64,000 nt of DNA from Urbifossiella limnaea (GTDB taxonomy: Bacteria > Planctomycetota > Planctomycetia > Gemmatales > Gemmataceae): positions 682,001-746,000 of the forward strand of contig NZ_CP036273.1 in assembly GCF_007747215.1 (NCBI RefSeq), given 5' to 3'. A model generated the notes under the pieces. That model ran no database searches. It saw only the letters and a program-made list of their open reading frames with translations, and was not told the DNA's origin. The position numbers and the translations under genes are program-made. This document shows positions 8,979-17,880 of the stretch, piece after piece; the stretch's first letter is position 1, and every line of letters begins with the position of its first letter.

Positions 8979-10343
8979 GTGAACCTCAGCGTCTTCGACC
9001 TGTTCAAGGTCGGCATTGGCCCGTCCAGCTCGCACACCGTCGGCCCGATGGTCGCCGCGGGGCGGTTCGTCGAATCGCTCCGCGCCGCGGGGCACCTCCC
9101 CGCCGTCGGCCGCATTGTCGCCGAGCTGTACGGCTCGCTGGCGCTCACCGGCCGCGGTCACGCAACCGACAAGGCCGTCATCCTCGGCCTCGCCGGCGAG
9201 CGGCCCGAGACCACCGACCCCGACACCGCCGACGCCCTGGTCGAGACGGTCCGCGGCACCGGCAAGGTCCGCCTCGGCGGCACCCACGCCGTCCCCTTCC
9301 GCGAGCCCGCCGACCTGCGCTTCCACGAGACCGAGACGCTGCCGTTCCACCCGAACGGGATGCGGTTCACCGCCACGGAAGCAGCCGGCGCCGTGCTGTC
9401 AGCGGAAACGTACTACTCTGTCGGCGGCGGCTTCGTGCTGAAGGAGGGCGAGGCCGGCGCGACGGACGAGCGGCAGGTGCCGCACCCGTTCGCGTCCGCC
9501 GCCGAGTTGCTGGCCGTCGGCGCGCGGACGGGCCGGAGCATCGCCGACGTGGTGGCCGAGAACGAGACCGCGTGGCGCCCGGCGGCCGAGACCGACGCCG
9601 GCCTCGACCGCATCTGGAGCGTCATGTCCCGCTGCATGGAGCGCGGCATGGCGACCGGCGGCGTACTCCCCGGCGGGCTGGAGGTGAAGCGCCGCGCCCC
9701 GGAGTTGCACCGCCACCTCACCACCACCACCGGCGCCGCCGACCCGCTGGCCGTGTTCGACTGGGTGAGCCTGTTCGCGCTGGCGGTGAACGAGGAGAAC
9801 GCCGCCGGCGGCCGCGTCGTGACGGCGCCGACGAACGGCGCCGCCGGCGTCATCCCGGCGGTGCTGGCGTACTACCACCGGTTCGTGCCGGGGGCGAGCG
9901 CCGAGGGCGGGCGGCGGTTCCTGCTGACGGCGGCGGCGGTGGGGATGCTGTACAAGCGGAACGCGTCGCTGTCGGCGGCGGAGGTGGGGTGTCAGGGCGA
10001 GGTGGGGGTGGCGTGCAGCATGGCCGCGGCCGGGCTGGCGGCGGTGATGGGCGGCACGAACGCGCAGGTGGAGAACGCCGCCGAGATCGGCATGGAGCAC
10101 AACCTCGGGCTGACGTGCGACCCGGTGGGCGGGCTGGTGCAGGTGCCGTGCATCGAGCGGAACACGATGGGCGCGGTGAAGGCGATCAACGCGGCCCGGC
10201 TGGCGGTGCTGCACGGCGACGGCACGCACCGCATCTCGCTGGACCACGTCATCGAGACGATGCGCCGCACCGGCGCCGACATGCAGGCCGAGTACAAGGA
10301 GACGTCGCTCGGCGGCCTGGCCGTGAACCGCGTCGAGTGCTGA
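8979..10343 (+). CDS. sdaA: L-serine ammonia-lyase, iron-sulfur-dependent, single chain
   Basis: The product, 454 residues from GTG 8979, converts L-serine to pyruvate and ammonia using a [4Fe-4S] cluster. It opens with the hallmark [20 protein letters not shown] of the beta domain and carries the alpha-domain motifs [30 protein letters not shown] and [18 protein letters not shown] with the cluster cysteines. Length equals that of E. coli SdaA. The frame extends 44 codons upstream, but that part is not conserved, so the GTG directly before NLSVFDLF is preferred. The DUF1294 gene follows after 6 bp. Together with the glycine cleavage operon at 33-38.6 kb it would feed glycine/serine carbon into pyruvate. 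Confidence 0.95.
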   Translation: MNLSVFDLFKVGIGPSSSHTVGPMVAAGRFVESLRAAGHLPAVGRIVAELYGSLALTGRGHATDKAVILGLAGERPETTDPDTADALVETVRGTGKVRLGGTHAVPFREPADLRFHETETLPFHPNGMRFTATEAAGAVLSAETYYSVGGGFVLKEGEAGATDERQVPHPFASAAELLAVGARTGRSIADVVAENETAWRPAAETDAGLDRIWSVMSRCMERGMATGGVLPGGLEVKRRAPELHRHLTTTTGAADPLAVFDWVSLFALAVNEENAAGGRVVTAPTNGAAGVIPAVLAYYHRFVPGASAEGGRRFLLTAAAVGMLYKRNASLSAAEVGCQGEVGVACSMAAAGLAAVMGGTNAQVENAAEIGMEHNLGLTCDPVGGLVQVPCIERNTMGAVKAINAARLAVLHGDGTHRISLDHVIETMRRTGADMQAEYKETSLGGLAVNRVEC

Positions 10344-10349
10344 CCAGGA

Positions 10350-10655
10350 GTGTCGCCCGTGCCCACCGTCGTCGTCGCGTACCTGCTGCTGGTCGCCGTC
10401 GCGAGCGCCGCCGCGTTCGCCGCCTACGGGTTCGACAAGCGCCGCGCGGGCACCGCCGGCGCCCGTCGCATCCCGGAGCGCACCCTACACCTGTTCGCGC
10501 TCGTCGGCGGCTGGCCGGGGGCGCTGCTGGCGCAGCGGCAGTTCCGCCACAAGACGCAGAAGACGCGCTTCCGCGTGGTCTTCTGGGCGACGGTTGTGCT
10601 GCATGTGTCCGCGGTCGCGGCGGCGGCCTACGCCTGGCGTGCGTGGGGCGGGTAG
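10350..10655 (+). CDS. DUF1294 small membrane protein
   Basis: A 101-residue protein with two membrane spans (residues 8-24 and 78-96) and the DUF1294 signature between them: YGFDKRRAG, RIPERTLHLFALVGGWPGALLAQ, and the charged HKTQKTRFR. Members are small inner-membrane proteins of unknown function, sometimes fused to cold-shock domains. GTG 10350 lies 6 bp after the sdaA stop, so the two are probably co-transcribed; GTG 10359 is an alternative start. It ends 14 bp before the convergent response-regulator gene. Confidence 0.85.
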   Translation: MSPVPTVVVAYLLLVAVASAAAFAAYGFDKRRAGTAGARRIPERTLHLFALVGGWPGALLAQRQFRHKTQKTRFRVVFWATVVLHVSAVAAAAYAWRAWGG

Positions 10656-10669
10656 CCGCTCGCGGGCGC

Positions 10670-12076
10670 CTACGCCGGCGGCGCGCCCGCCCCGTCCGGG
10701 GGCGCGGCGCCGGCCAGGCCGTACCGCTCGAGCATCCGGTACAGGGTCCGCCGACTGACCCCCAGCGCCTTCGCCGCCCGGACCTTGTTCCCGCCCGCCC
10801 GCCGCAGCACCTCGACGACGTGACGACACTCGACGGCGTCCAGGCTGTCCGGGTCTTGGGGGGTCACGGGGCTCGCGGACGAGGCGGCCCGGACCACGGT
10901 TTCCGGCAGGTCGTCGACCGTGATCGTGTCCCCCTCGGCCAGAATCTGCGCCCGCTCGATGACGTTGGCGAGTTCCCGGACGTTCCCCGGCCAGGCGTAC
11001 CGGGTGAGGACCGTCATCGCCTCGGGCTCGATGTTCATGGGCGCTCCCCTGACCGCACGCGTGGTCAGGAAGTGCGTGACCAGCAGCGGGATGTCCTCCG
11101 CCCGCTCGCGGAGCGCCGGCAGCGTGACGGCGATGACGTTCAGCCGGAAGAACAGGTCCTCCCGGAACCGGCCGGCCTTCTGCTCGTCCTCCAGCGGCTT
11201 GTTCGTCGCCGCCACCACCCGCACGTCCGCGCGCCGCTCCTGCGTGCTCCCCACGCGCCGGTAGTGCCCGTCCTCCAGCACCCGCAGCAGCTTGGCCTGG
11301 AGGCCCGGCGACATCTCGGCCACCTCGTCCACGAACAGCGTCCCGCCCTCGGCCACCTCGAACAGCCCCGGCTTCACCCGGTCGGCGCCGGTGAACGAGC
11401 CGCGCTCGTGACCGAACAGCTCGCTCTCCAGCAGGCTCTCCTGCAGCGTCGCGCAGTTCACCGTGACCAGCGGCTTCTCACGCCGCGGGCTGTTCCCGTG
11501 GATCGCCCGGGCGACGAGTTCCTTTCCCGTGCCGCTCGGCCCGCGGACCAGCACGGTGGCGTCGCTCGGGGCCACCTTCTCGATCAGCCCGAGCACCTTC
11601 CGCAGCGCCGGGCTCGCGCCGACCATGTGGTACCGCGGGGACTCGAACGTGAGCGTTTGCACCACCCGCCGCAGCCGCGAGTTCTCCCGCCGCAGCCGGC
11701 GCACCTCCGTCGCGCGGTCGAGGACCGGCAGCACCTGTTGCAGGCGGAACGGCTTGAGGACGTAGTCGAACGCCCCGGCCTTCATCGCCTCGACCGCGGT
11801 CTGGATCGACCCCTGCCCGGTCATGATGATCCCGACCAGGTCGGGGTCGGTCTGAAGCCCCTGGCGGAGGAGCTGGATGCCGTCGGTGCCGGGCATCATC
11901 AGGTCGCTCAGCAGCACGTCGAACTCGCCGTCCCGCAGCGCGGCGAGGCCCGCGGCGGGGTCCGAGAAGCCGACCGCGTCGTACCCCTCGTCGCGGAGGG
12001 ACTCGCACAGGGCGGTCATCAGCTCGACCTCGTCGTCGACGACGAGCAGCCGCACGGAGCGGGCGGGCGCAGTCAT
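10670..12076 (-). CDS. NtrC-type sigma-54-dependent response regulator
   Basis: 468 residues in the order receiver, AAA+ and Fis-type HTH. The receiver has the acidic pocket (VVDDE) and phospho-acceptor Asp58 in LLSDLMMPG, with the conserved Lys in YVLKPF. The AAA+ domain has Walker A GPSGTGKE, the sigma-54 contact loop as GSFTGA (an accepted variant of GAFTGA) and Walker [10 protein letters not shown]. The C-terminal helix-turn-helix is [20 protein letters not shown]. This is a full activator of sigma-54 RNA polymerase. It is the last gene of a cytochrome/kinase/regulator operon, 29 bp behind the kinase. Its likely targets are the five -24/-12 promoters between 14.3 and 26.1 kb (inference); one of them lies upstream of its own operon. 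Confidence 0.94.
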   Translation of the reverse strand: MTAPARSVRLLVVDDEVELMTALCESLRDEGYDAVGFSDPAAGLAALRDGEFDVLLSDLMMPGTDGIQLLRQGLQTDPDLVGIIMTGQGSIQTAVEAMKAGAFDYVLKPFRLQQVLPVLDRATEVRRLRRENSRLRRVVQTLTFESPRYHMVGASPALRKVLGLIEKVAPSDATVLVRGPSGTGKELVARAIHGNSPRREKPLVTVNCATLQESLLESELFGHERGSFTGADRVKPGLFEVAEGGTLFVDEVAEMSPGLQAKLLRVLEDGHYRRVGSTQERRADVRVVAATNKPLEDEQKAGRFREDLFFRLNVIAVTLPALRERAEDIPLLVTHFLTTRAVRGAPMNIEPEAMTVLTRYAWPGNVRELANVIERAQILAEGDTITVDDLPETVVRAASSASPVTPQDPDSLDAVECRHVVEVLRRAGGNKVRAAKALGVSRRTLYRMLERYGLAGAAPPDGAGAPPA

Positions 12077-12105
12077 GGTGATCCGTCCTCGTCGGTGCGG
12101 CCGGG

Positions 12106-13776
12106 TCACTCCGCGTGGAGGCCGGCGACGTTGGTGTCCGGGCGGACCGGCAGGGTGAGCCGGACGGTCGTCCCCTGGCCGGGCCGGCTCTCGACCTCCA
12201 GCGTGCCGTGGTGCTGCTGCACGATCCGGCGACAGATGGCGAGCCCGAGCCCGGTCCCCTTCCCCTCGTCCTTGGTGGTGAAGAACGGCTCGCACACCCG
12301 GCCGAGGAGCTCGGGCGGGATGCCGGTCCCGGTGTCCATGACCTCGACCACGACCGCCGGCCGGTCGGGGGGGAGCCGGCCCGGGCGGACCCGCGGCGCG
12401 AGCCGGCCGCCGGCGGGCATGGCGTCGGCGGCGTTCGTGAACAGGTTCAGGAACACCTGCCGGAGCTGCTGGCGGTCGGCGTGGATGTGCGGCACGCCGG
12501 CGGCGAACTCCGGCTCGACGCGGATCTGCCGCTTCCGCAGGTGGTGGCCCACCAGATCGACCGTCTTCACCACCTCGTCGGGCACGTCCACGGTGGAGAC
12601 CTGGTCGCGCCCCGCCCGACTGAACTGAAGGAGGTTCCCCACCAGCCCGGCCATCCGCTCGATCTCCTGCTCGATCACCTCCAGCTGGCGGCGCCGCGGG
12701 TCGTCGGCCGGCGTCCTGGCGAGGAGCCGCTCGACCCGCAGGCTGACCGTGGCGAGCGGGTTGTTCAGCTCGTGGGCGATGCTCGCGGCCAGCTCGCCGA
12801 CGCCCGCCAGCTTGGCCGCCTGCCACAACTGTTGGGTGGTCGCCCGCAGCTCCTCCGTCCGGGCGCGCAGCGCGTCCTCCGCCCGCCGCCGCTCGGTCAG
12901 GTCGGTGAACATGTCCAGCGCGCCGTCGAACCGCCCGGCGGCGTCGGTCAGCGGGCGGGCCGACATGAGGGTCCACACCTCGCCCCCGTCGCGGCGGCGG
13001 AACCGCACGTCGGCCTGCTCGCTCACCCCGGCCCGGCGGCGCTCGAAGAGGGCGCGGCCGGCCGCCCGGTCCTCGTCGAACAGGAAGTCCCACTTTTGCC
13101 GGCCGCGGACCTCGTCGGGGCGGTAGCCGAGAAGGTCGGCCATGCGGTCGTTGACGAACACCACGCGGGCGTCGGGGTCGAGCTGCCAGATCCCCTCGTG
13201 CGCCGTCTCGACGATCCGGCGGAACAACGCCTCGGAGTGCCGGGCCGCGGCCTCCGCGTCGGCGACGCGGGTGCGGGTGCGCAGGTCGTCCAGCTCGCGG
13301 GCGGCGGCCTCGTACCGCTTCCGCTCGGTCACGTCGCGGACGATCGCCGTGAACAGCGCCCTGTCGCCCGCCCCGAACTTCGAGATCGACACTTCGGCGG
13401 GGAACTCGGTCCCGTCCTTCCGCACGCCGAACACCTCCTGCCGCTCGCCCATGTGGCGGGCCGGTTCCGGGGCGCGGCCGAACCCGGCGACCTGGCCCGC
13501 GTGGGCCGCCAGGAAGCGGGCGGGGATGAGGAGGTCGAGCGGCCGGCCGAGGATTTCCGCCGGGTCGTAGCCGAAGAGATTCGCCGCGCCGCGGTTGAAC
13601 GCGACGACGACCTGCCGGGCGTCCACGGTGACGATGCCGTCCCCGGAGATGTCGAGTAGGCCGGCCAGTTGGTCGGCGGGGATGCGTGCGAGCACGGCGG
13701 CACCTGAGGGCCGCCGGGAGGCTCCCCGGCGGCCCACCTCGTCGCGACGACCGGTCGGGGCGTGGACAGTACCCAT
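12106..13776 (-). CDS. PAS-domain sensor histidine kinase (soluble)
   Basis: 556 residues from ATG 13776; a TTG 30 bp upstream is less likely. Two PAS domains (about residues 35-155 and 175-295) are followed by a short coil, the phospho-acceptor helix with His in SIAHELNNPLATV, and a HATPase domain with N, G1 (DTGTGIP), F and G2 (GKGTGLGLAI) boxes. No membrane span or signal is visible, so it senses something inside the cell. The first PAS ends with an FTAIVRDVTERKR linker, the form common in flavin- or heme-binding PAS domains, but cofactor residues cannot be confirmed. It lies between the cytochrome and the regulator gene and should phosphorylate the latter. Confidence 0.93.
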   Translation of the reverse strand: MGTVHAPTGRRDEVGRRGASRRPSGAAVLARIPADQLAGLLDISGDGIVTVDARQVVVAFNRGAANLFGYDPAEILGRPLDLLIPARFLAAHAGQVAGFGRAPEPARHMGERQEVFGVRKDGTEFPAEVSISKFGAGDRALFTAIVRDVTERKRYEAAARELDDLRTRTRVADAEAAARHSEALFRRIVETAHEGIWQLDPDARVVFVNDRMADLLGYRPDEVRGRQKWDFLFDEDRAAGRALFERRRAGVSEQADVRFRRRDGGEVWTLMSARPLTDAAGRFDGALDMFTDLTERRRAEDALRARTEELRATTQQLWQAAKLAGVGELAASIAHELNNPLATVSLRVERLLARTPADDPRRRQLEVIEQEIERMAGLVGNLLQFSRAGRDQVSTVDVPDEVVKTVDLVGHHLRKRQIRVEPEFAAGVPHIHADRQQLRQVFLNLFTNAADAMPAGGRLAPRVRPGRLPPDRPAVVVEVMDTGTGIPPELLGRVCEPFFTTKDEGKGTGLGLAICRRIVQQHHGTLEVESRPGQGTTVRLTLPVRPDTNVAGLHAE

Positions 13777-13830
13777 GGATTGTCCGGCCGATGGGGGTGG
13801 TGTCAAGGGCGGCGCGAGCCCGGCGTGGGG

Positions 13831-14283
13831 CTACTCCGCCGGCCGGGTCCGCGGGGCGAGCGGGCCGAGGTCCGGAACCCGGGAGATACCCTCGTCCCGC
13901 AGGTAGCGGTGGCACTTCACGCACGTCATCGTCATGTCGATGAACGCCAGCGTCGCGGCGTCACCCCGCTTGTCCTTGGCGGCCTTCTGGAGGCTGGCGA
14001 CCTCGCGGCCGAAGTCGTTGCTGAACATCAGGTACCGCTCCGTGTCGTTGATCCGCCAGGTGACGTCCTTCACGCACGCGGCCAGGCCGTCGGCGTGGGT
14101 GGCCAGCAGGGTGTAGTCCTCCCGGGCGAGGGCCTCGAGCACCTTCTGGGCGTGGGTGAGCTTTCGGACCATGACCGGCAGTTGCTTCTGCTTCGGCTGG
14201 GCCGGCCGCTCCTGGGCCGAGCCGACGCCGACCGTGACGAGGGCGACAGCGGACCAGAGCACAGGACGGACAGTGCGTCGCAT
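13831..14283 (-). CDS. Exported cytochrome c'-like monoheme protein
   Basis: A 150-residue protein with a signal peptide (residues 1-23, ending GSA-Q) and a single heme motif CVKCH at residues 121-125, close to the C-terminus. A late CXXCH after four helices is the layout of cytochrome c'/c556 four-helix-bundle proteins, several of which bind NO or CO at a five-coordinate heme. The distal Met or Leu cannot be identified from sequence alone. It heads the operon with the kinase and sigma-54 regulator, 54 bp upstream of the kinase start. A sigma-54 promoter match lies 40-53 bp upstream of its ATG. The context suggests a periplasmic redox or gas-responsive protein linked to the two-component system; how it would signal to a cytosolic kinase is unknown. 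Confidence 0.75.
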   Translation of the reverse strand: MRRTVRPVLWSAVALVTVGVGSAQERPAQPKQKQLPVMVRKLTHAQKVLEALAREDYTLLATHADGLAACVKDVTWRINDTERYLMFSNDFGREVASLQKAAKDKRGDAATLAFIDMTMTCVKCHRYLRDEGISRVPDLGPLAPRTRPAE

Positions 14284-14322
14284 GGGAACCTCCGTGGAAT
14301 GAGTCCGGCCGGTGTCGCCATC

Positions 14323-14336
14323 GCAAGCCCGGTGCC
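14323..14336 (-). promoter_or_regulatory. Sigma-54 (-24/-12) promoter P1 of the cytochrome-kinase-regulator operon
   Basis: Read on the minus strand: GGCACCGGGCTTGC. GG and GC elements are exactly 10 bases apart, and the sequence fits the consensus TGGCAC-N5-TTGC at all core positions except the first T. The predicted start point near 14311 leaves a 28-base leader before ATG 14283. The 19-bp dyad at 14409 lies 73 bp upstream. Confidence 0.75.
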
Positions 14337-14408
14337 GTGACGCGAAACGCATCAATCGGCCCACTTCACGGGTCCGGCGTGTGCCACTCCGGCGCGCCGC
14401 GCTGTGCC

Positions 14409-14427
14409 GTGTGCCGGCCCGACACAC
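14409..14427. promoter_or_regulatory. 19-bp dyad, candidate upstream activator site 1 (shared by P1 and P2)
   Basis: GTGTGCCGGCCCGACACAC matches the form GTGTGYC-N5-GACACAC found also at 21232 and 25916. A weaker copy with only the left half conserved (GTGTGCCACTCCGGCGCGC) lies at 14379-14397, as expected for paired sites of an NtrC-type regulator. Distances to the -24 elements are 73 bp (P1) and 102 bp (P2). The rest of the 324-bp divergent gap (14284-14607) shows only P1 and P2. Confidence 0.65.
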
Positions 14428-14528
14428 CGCGATCCCTGACGAACCCGGCGTGCGCGGGCGCGCCGGAAACGCGTATCCCCCGGTGCGGCCGGGCGGAAAT
14501 CGCGGTGGTTCGGGGTGGACGCCGGCGC

Positions 14529-14542
14529 GGCACCAGGTTTGC
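14529..14542 (+). promoter_or_regulatory. Sigma-54 (-24/-12) promoter P2 of the universal stress protein gene
   Basis: GGCACCAGGTTTGC, with GG at 14529-14530 and GC at 14541-14542, matches GGCAC-N5-TTGC fully. The predicted start near 14554 leaves about 54 bases before ATG 14608. Confidence 0.75.
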
Positions 14543-14607
14543 CTTGGGTCGTGCCGAGTCACCGGATTCACCCGCACCCCCCGAGCGGCCCAGCCGCGGA
14601 GGCAGCC

Positions 14608-15078
14608 ATGTTCGCGCTCCGCAACATCCTCCACCCGACCGACTTCTCCGAGGCGTCGCAGTCCGCCTTCGAGGTCGCTTCCGCCCTCGCCCACGACTAC
14701 GACGCGGAACTGCTGGTCTGCTACGTCGAGCCGTGGCCGGCCGCCGCGGTCATCGAGGGGGTCGCCCTCGACCTGCCGCAGGGGAGCTTCGACGCCGAGC
14801 TCGCCCGGCTGGAGTGCGTCGGGGCCGACGACCCCACGCTCCGGATCACCCGACGGGCTCTCCGGGGTGAGCCGTCGGCCGAGATCATCAAGGCGGCCGG
14901 CGAGTCCGCCGTCGACCTGATCGTGATGGGGACGCACGGGCGCGGCGGGTTGGCGCGCCTGGCTCTCGGGAGCGTCGCGGAGACGGTCCTGCGTCAGGCT
15001 CCCTGCCCCGTGCTCACGGTCCGTGCGGCCGGCCACCCGGCGCCCGCGAAGCCCGCCTCCGCGACGTGTAGCCGGTGA
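14608..15078 (+). CDS. Universal stress protein (UspA family)
   Basis: A 156-residue single-domain Usp. It starts NILHPTDFSEASQSAFEVA, has the LIVMGTHGRGGLARLALGS ATP-binding motif (G-2X-G-9X-G-S) near residues 112-135, and closes with the conserved APCPVLTVR strand. The complete motif argues for the nucleotide-binding type. Long upstream in-frame extension is not conserved, and ATG 14608 follows CGCGGAGGC, a ribosome site. The gene is divergent from the cytochrome/kinase operon and has its own sigma-54 promoter. A small membrane protein and a K+ channel follow on the same strand. Such proteins are standard outputs of low-oxygen or energy-stress regulons. Confidence 0.93.
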   Translation: MFALRNILHPTDFSEASQSAFEVASALAHDYDAELLVCYVEPWPAAAVIEGVALDLPQGSFDAELARLECVGADDPTLRITRRALRGEPSAEIIKAAGESAVDLIVMGTHGRGGLARLALGSVAETVLRQAPCPVLTVRAAGHPAPAKPASATCSR

Positions 15079-15149
15079 GGCTGCCGTCGGGGTCGTCGGT
15101 GCGTGGCTCCGGCGGCTCCTCCAAAACCCCCGCCCCAAAGGAGATGGCT

Positions 15150-15392
15150 ATGCTCAAGTTCACTCCGGGCACCCCGGACGAGATGCAGATCCTGATTGCC
15201 TGCGGGATCGCTACCTACCTGATCGCCTTCCCGATCGTCGTGTTCTGCGCGGCGGTGTGTGCGGAAGGGTGGCGCCGGTCGCAGCCCGACCAGCCGGCCG
15301 TCGCACGGCCCCCGGCGCCCGCCGCGGGGCACGACCGGGCCGGCGTCGCCGCGGCGGCGTCCAGGCGCGGCGAGCTGGCGACCGCGGTTTGA
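15150..15392 (+). CDS. Small single-span membrane protein
   Basis: An 80-residue protein with one long membrane segment (residues 13-35, ILIACGIATYLIAFPIVVFC) and an Ala/Pro-rich cytosolic tail. The ribosome site AAAGGAG at 15137-15143 is spaced well for ATG 15150 and too close for ATG 15144. I recognise no family. It sits 71 bp after the universal stress protein and about 200 bp before the K+ channel, so it may share their transcript and act with the channel, but this is only context. Confidence 0.55.
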   Translation: MLKFTPGTPDEMQILIACGIATYLIAFPIVVFCAAVCAEGWRRSQPDQPAVARPPAPAAGHDRAGVAAAASRRGELATAV

Positions 15393-15593
15393 TTCACAGC
15401 TCGGTCGAAGGAGCCGCTGGTCAGCCCCGCCCGCCCCTTCGGAGGGGGAGCGGGACGGCGGCTCCGTCGCCGCGTCGGCGGAAATGCCCGTGCGCGGCCG
15501 CTATCTGCTACAACACCTCGACACGCTCGCTCCACCCACCTGTACCGCCTCCGCCGGCCGACCCGCCGGCGGCGTGACCCGACCGAGGGTTCC

Positions 15594-16655
15594 GTGCCGC
15601 CGCGCGGCCTCCGCCACCTGCTGAGACTGCCGAATCGGCTGTACCGGCGGCTCCTGCCGCGACGGCTCCGTCGGCTCGTCCTGCTGCCGCTGGCCATCGC
15701 CGCCACCGGGACCGTCGCCTACCCGGTCATCGAGGGGCCGCCGTGGACCCTGTTCGACGGCCTGTACATGACCGTCATCACGCTCACCACGGTCGGGTAC
15801 GGGGAAATCCCCACCCCGCTGTCCCGCGGCGGCCGGGTGTTCACGATGGCCCTCGCCCTGGGCGGCATCTTCGTCCTCTTTTACATCGCCACCGACGTCA
15901 TCCGGAGCATGCTCACCGGCGAGCTCCGCGAACTCCTCGGGAGGGAGCGAATGAGCGACCGGCTGAAGCACCTCCGGGGGCACCTGATCGTCTGCGGGTA
16001 CGGCCGGATGGGGCGGATCGTGTGCGACGAGCTGGAGCGGCTCGGGCAGGCGTTCGTCGTGGTCGACACCGGCACCCCGCCGGCCGAGGAGGCGTACCGG
16101 CACGGGCTCCGGCTCCAGGGCAACGCGACCGACGACGAGGTGCTGCGGCGGGCCGGGATCGAGCACGCCCGGGCGCTCATCACGGTCGTCGGGTCGGACG
16201 CCGAGAACCTGTACATCGCCCTCAGCGCCCGGCTGCTGAACCCGACGCTGGTGCTGGTCGCCCGGGCCGAGGACGAGGGGGCGGAGGCGAAGCTGAAGCG
16301 GGTGGGCGTGAACCGGGTCGTGTCCCCGTACCTGACCGGCGGCCACCGGGCCGTGCAGGCGGTCCTCAAGCCGACCGTCCTCCAGGTGCTCGACGCCGCC
16401 GCCCGCGGGGCGTTCAGCGACCTGCAGGCGGTCGAGCTGCGGGTCGCGGCCGGCAGCCGGCTCGCCGGCGTCACCCTGCACCAGTCCCGCCTCGCGCCCG
16501 ACTACGAGGTGACCGTGGTCGGCGTCCTCCGCCCGAACGGGGACGCGGTGAACGCCCCGACCGGCGACACCGTCATCGAGCCGGGGGCGGTCCTGGTGGC
16601 CTTCGGCACGCGCGAGGCGCTGGACCGCGTCGCGGGGCTGGCCGCGGCGCCGTGA
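15594..16655 (+). CDS. Two-TM potassium channel with TrkA-N/TrkA-C (RCK) domains
   Basis: A 353-residue channel subunit: TM1 at about residues 26-44, pore helix and selectivity filter TVITLTTVGYGEI near residue 65-75, TM2 at about 83-102, then an RCK-N domain (LIVCGYGRMGRIVCDELE, a Rossmann GXGXXG) to about residue 240 and an RCK-C domain to the end. This is the MthK/Kch layout, a tetrameric K+ channel gated by cytosolic ligands (nucleotides or Ca2+). The GTG start at 15594 gives a short basic leader before TM1. It ends 8 bp before the convergent RMD1-like gene. A link to stress (membrane potential) fits the neighbouring universal stress protein. Confidence 0.93.
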   Translation: MPPRGLRHLLRLPNRLYRRLLPRRLRRLVLLPLAIAATGTVAYPVIEGPPWTLFDGLYMTVITLTTVGYGEIPTPLSRGGRVFTMALALGGIFVLFYIATDVIRSMLTGELRELLGRERMSDRLKHLRGHLIVCGYGRMGRIVCDELERLGQAFVVVDTGTPPAEEAYRHGLRLQGNATDDEVLRRAGIEHARALITVVGSDAENLYIALSARLLNPTLVLVARAEDEGAEAKLKRVGVNRVVSPYLTGGHRAVQAVLKPTVLQVLDAAARGAFSDLQAVELRVAAGSRLAGVTLHQSRLAPDYEVTVVGVLRPNGDAVNAPTGDTVIEPGAVLVAFGTREALDRVAGLAAAP

Positions 16656-16662
16656 CCCGGTG

Positions 16663-17733
16663 CTACCCGCGGAGGACGAGCGCGAGGAGGATTTCGAGGG
16701 CGATCAGGGCGGCGACCAGCAACTCCAGGACGAACATCCGCTGCTCCGCCACCTCCCCGCGGATCAGCTCGTACACCCGGTCGAGCTGGGCGACCCGCTG
16801 GTCCACGCTGGCCCGCCAGTCGTCCAGGTGGAACCGCTCCCGGGCCGCCAGGTACACCCGCGCCAGGTACCAGTCGCCGACGAACTTGGTCACGTTCGTC
16901 ACAGCGTCGGCCAGCTTGCTCGCGTCCACCCGCAGCCGCCGGAGCTCCCGCAGGACTGCCGCCCACCGCCCGGGCCACAGCCCCGGCCGCCGGCCGAGGT
17001 GGTCGTACGCCCGGTCGAGGTGGCGGTCGAGCGCCGCGTCCAGCGTCCGCAGTTCCTCCAGCTGGAGGTTCGCCAGCTCGAGTACGAGGAGCACGTCGTC
17101 GAACTCCCCCGTCAGATCCACCACCAGGGCGGCGTCCCAGTCGGGCACCACCGCGTCGCCGGCCGCGAACGACCGCTGGTGCCGGAACGACTCGGCGACC
17201 TGGTCGTCGCTCAGCCGGTCGGGGTCGGCGTCGTTGAGCAGCCCGGCCACCGCCCGCCGGTTCGCCCCGAGCCACCGCGCGGCGTCCGGGTCGCCCCCCA
17301 GGTCGGACAGGCAGAAGGCCGTGTACGCTTCCGGGTCACCGACGCCGGCGGGATCCCGGAGAGCCGCCCCGAGCCGGTCGCAGGCTTGCCGGCACAGGTC
17401 GCGGGCCGTCTCGGCGAGCGGGCGACCGTCCGCGGTGGTCGGCCGGTGGAACCGCCGCCAGCCGGCCAGCTCGCCCGCCACGCCGGACAGCCGAACGGTC
17501 ACCGTCACCACGCCGACTTCGTACGCCCGGACACCCGTCTCGGCCGGCACGCCGGCCACGACGGCCGCCGTCGGGGGCAGCTCCACCTTCTGCGGCCGCG
17601 CGGCCGGGATGTCCCGGGGCGAGACGGGCTTGCGACGGACCTCCCCGTCCGTGGAGCCGCCGCCGGCCGCCGCGGTCACGACCTCGCTGCCGACGTCGAA
17701 GGCGTACAGATAGACGACGGTGCCGCGGACCAC
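16663..17733 (-). CDS. RMD1/DUF155-like membrane-tail protein
   Basis: A 356-residue protein opening TVVYLYAFDVGSEV and ending with a helical, charged region (KFVGDWYLARVYLAARERF, DDWRASVDQRVAQLDRVYEL) and a C-terminal membrane span (FVLELLVAALIALEILLALV). This combination is the mark of RMD1/DUF155 proteins, whose role is unclear (mitochondrial RMD1 in yeast; stress-linked Sif proteins elsewhere). The GTG start at 17733 is preceded by GGAAAGGG at good spacing. It is divergent from the ArsR regulator gene and convergent with the K+ channel gene. The N-terminal half varies from the family, so the assignment rests mainly on the C-terminal third. Confidence 0.65.
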   Translation of the reverse strand: MVRGTVVYLYAFDVGSEVVTAAAGGGSTDGEVRRKPVSPRDIPAARPQKVELPPTAAVVAGVPAETGVRAYEVGVVTVTVRLSGVAGELAGWRRFHRPTTADGRPLAETARDLCRQACDRLGAALRDPAGVGDPEAYTAFCLSDLGGDPDAARWLGANRRAVAGLLNDADPDRLSDDQVAESFRHQRSFAAGDAVVPDWDAALVVDLTGEFDDVLLVLELANLQLEELRTLDAALDRHLDRAYDHLGRRPGLWPGRWAAVLRELRRLRVDASKLADAVTNVTKFVGDWYLARVYLAARERFHLDDWRASVDQRVAQLDRVYELIRGEVAEQRMFVLELLVAALIALEILLALVLRG

Positions 17734-17835
17734 GTTGCACCCTTTCCACCCCGGCCGAAAGCAACAGACCCGTTCGCGGCTGTTGTACGGGACTGGCGGT
17801 AGACCCCGCCGGCGGCAGCCCGCGGGTGGGACGGC

Positions 17836-17863
17836 TTGACGTGTCGTAAACTCACGATATATT
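17836..17863 (+). promoter_or_regulatory. Sigma-70-like promoter with dyad, upstream of the ArsR gene
   Basis: TTGACG and TATATT are separated by 16 bases, a good match in a GC-rich genome. The spacer holds TCGTAAACTCACGA, a partial dyad (TCGT/ACGA) that could be the ArsR protein's own operator. A second AT-rich stretch with CAAATA...TATTTG at 18211-18248, between the ArsR and rhodanese genes, may be another binding site. Confidence 0.55.
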
Positions 17864-17880
17864 TGCACGAGGAGGGCGTG

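Noticed and set aside
8690-12628. Very long plus-strand frame opposite the regulator and kinase genes
   Set aside because: Arg/Gly/Pro-rich translation with no domain; it is the antisense frame of clearly conserved genes, a usual effect at 70% GC. The same holds for the long frames at 3511-4992, 5637-8144, 12115-13659 and 47032-50961.
15393-15593. Sixth sigma-54 promoter in front of the K+ channel gene
   Set aside because: The best GG-N10-GC match (GGAAATGCCCGTGC) lacks both the GGCA and TTGC parts, and no dyad is near.
17738-17751. Sigma-54 match upstream of the RMD1-like gene (minus strand)
   Set aside because: The match overlaps the ribosome site and lacks TTGC; spacing alone is common at this GC content.
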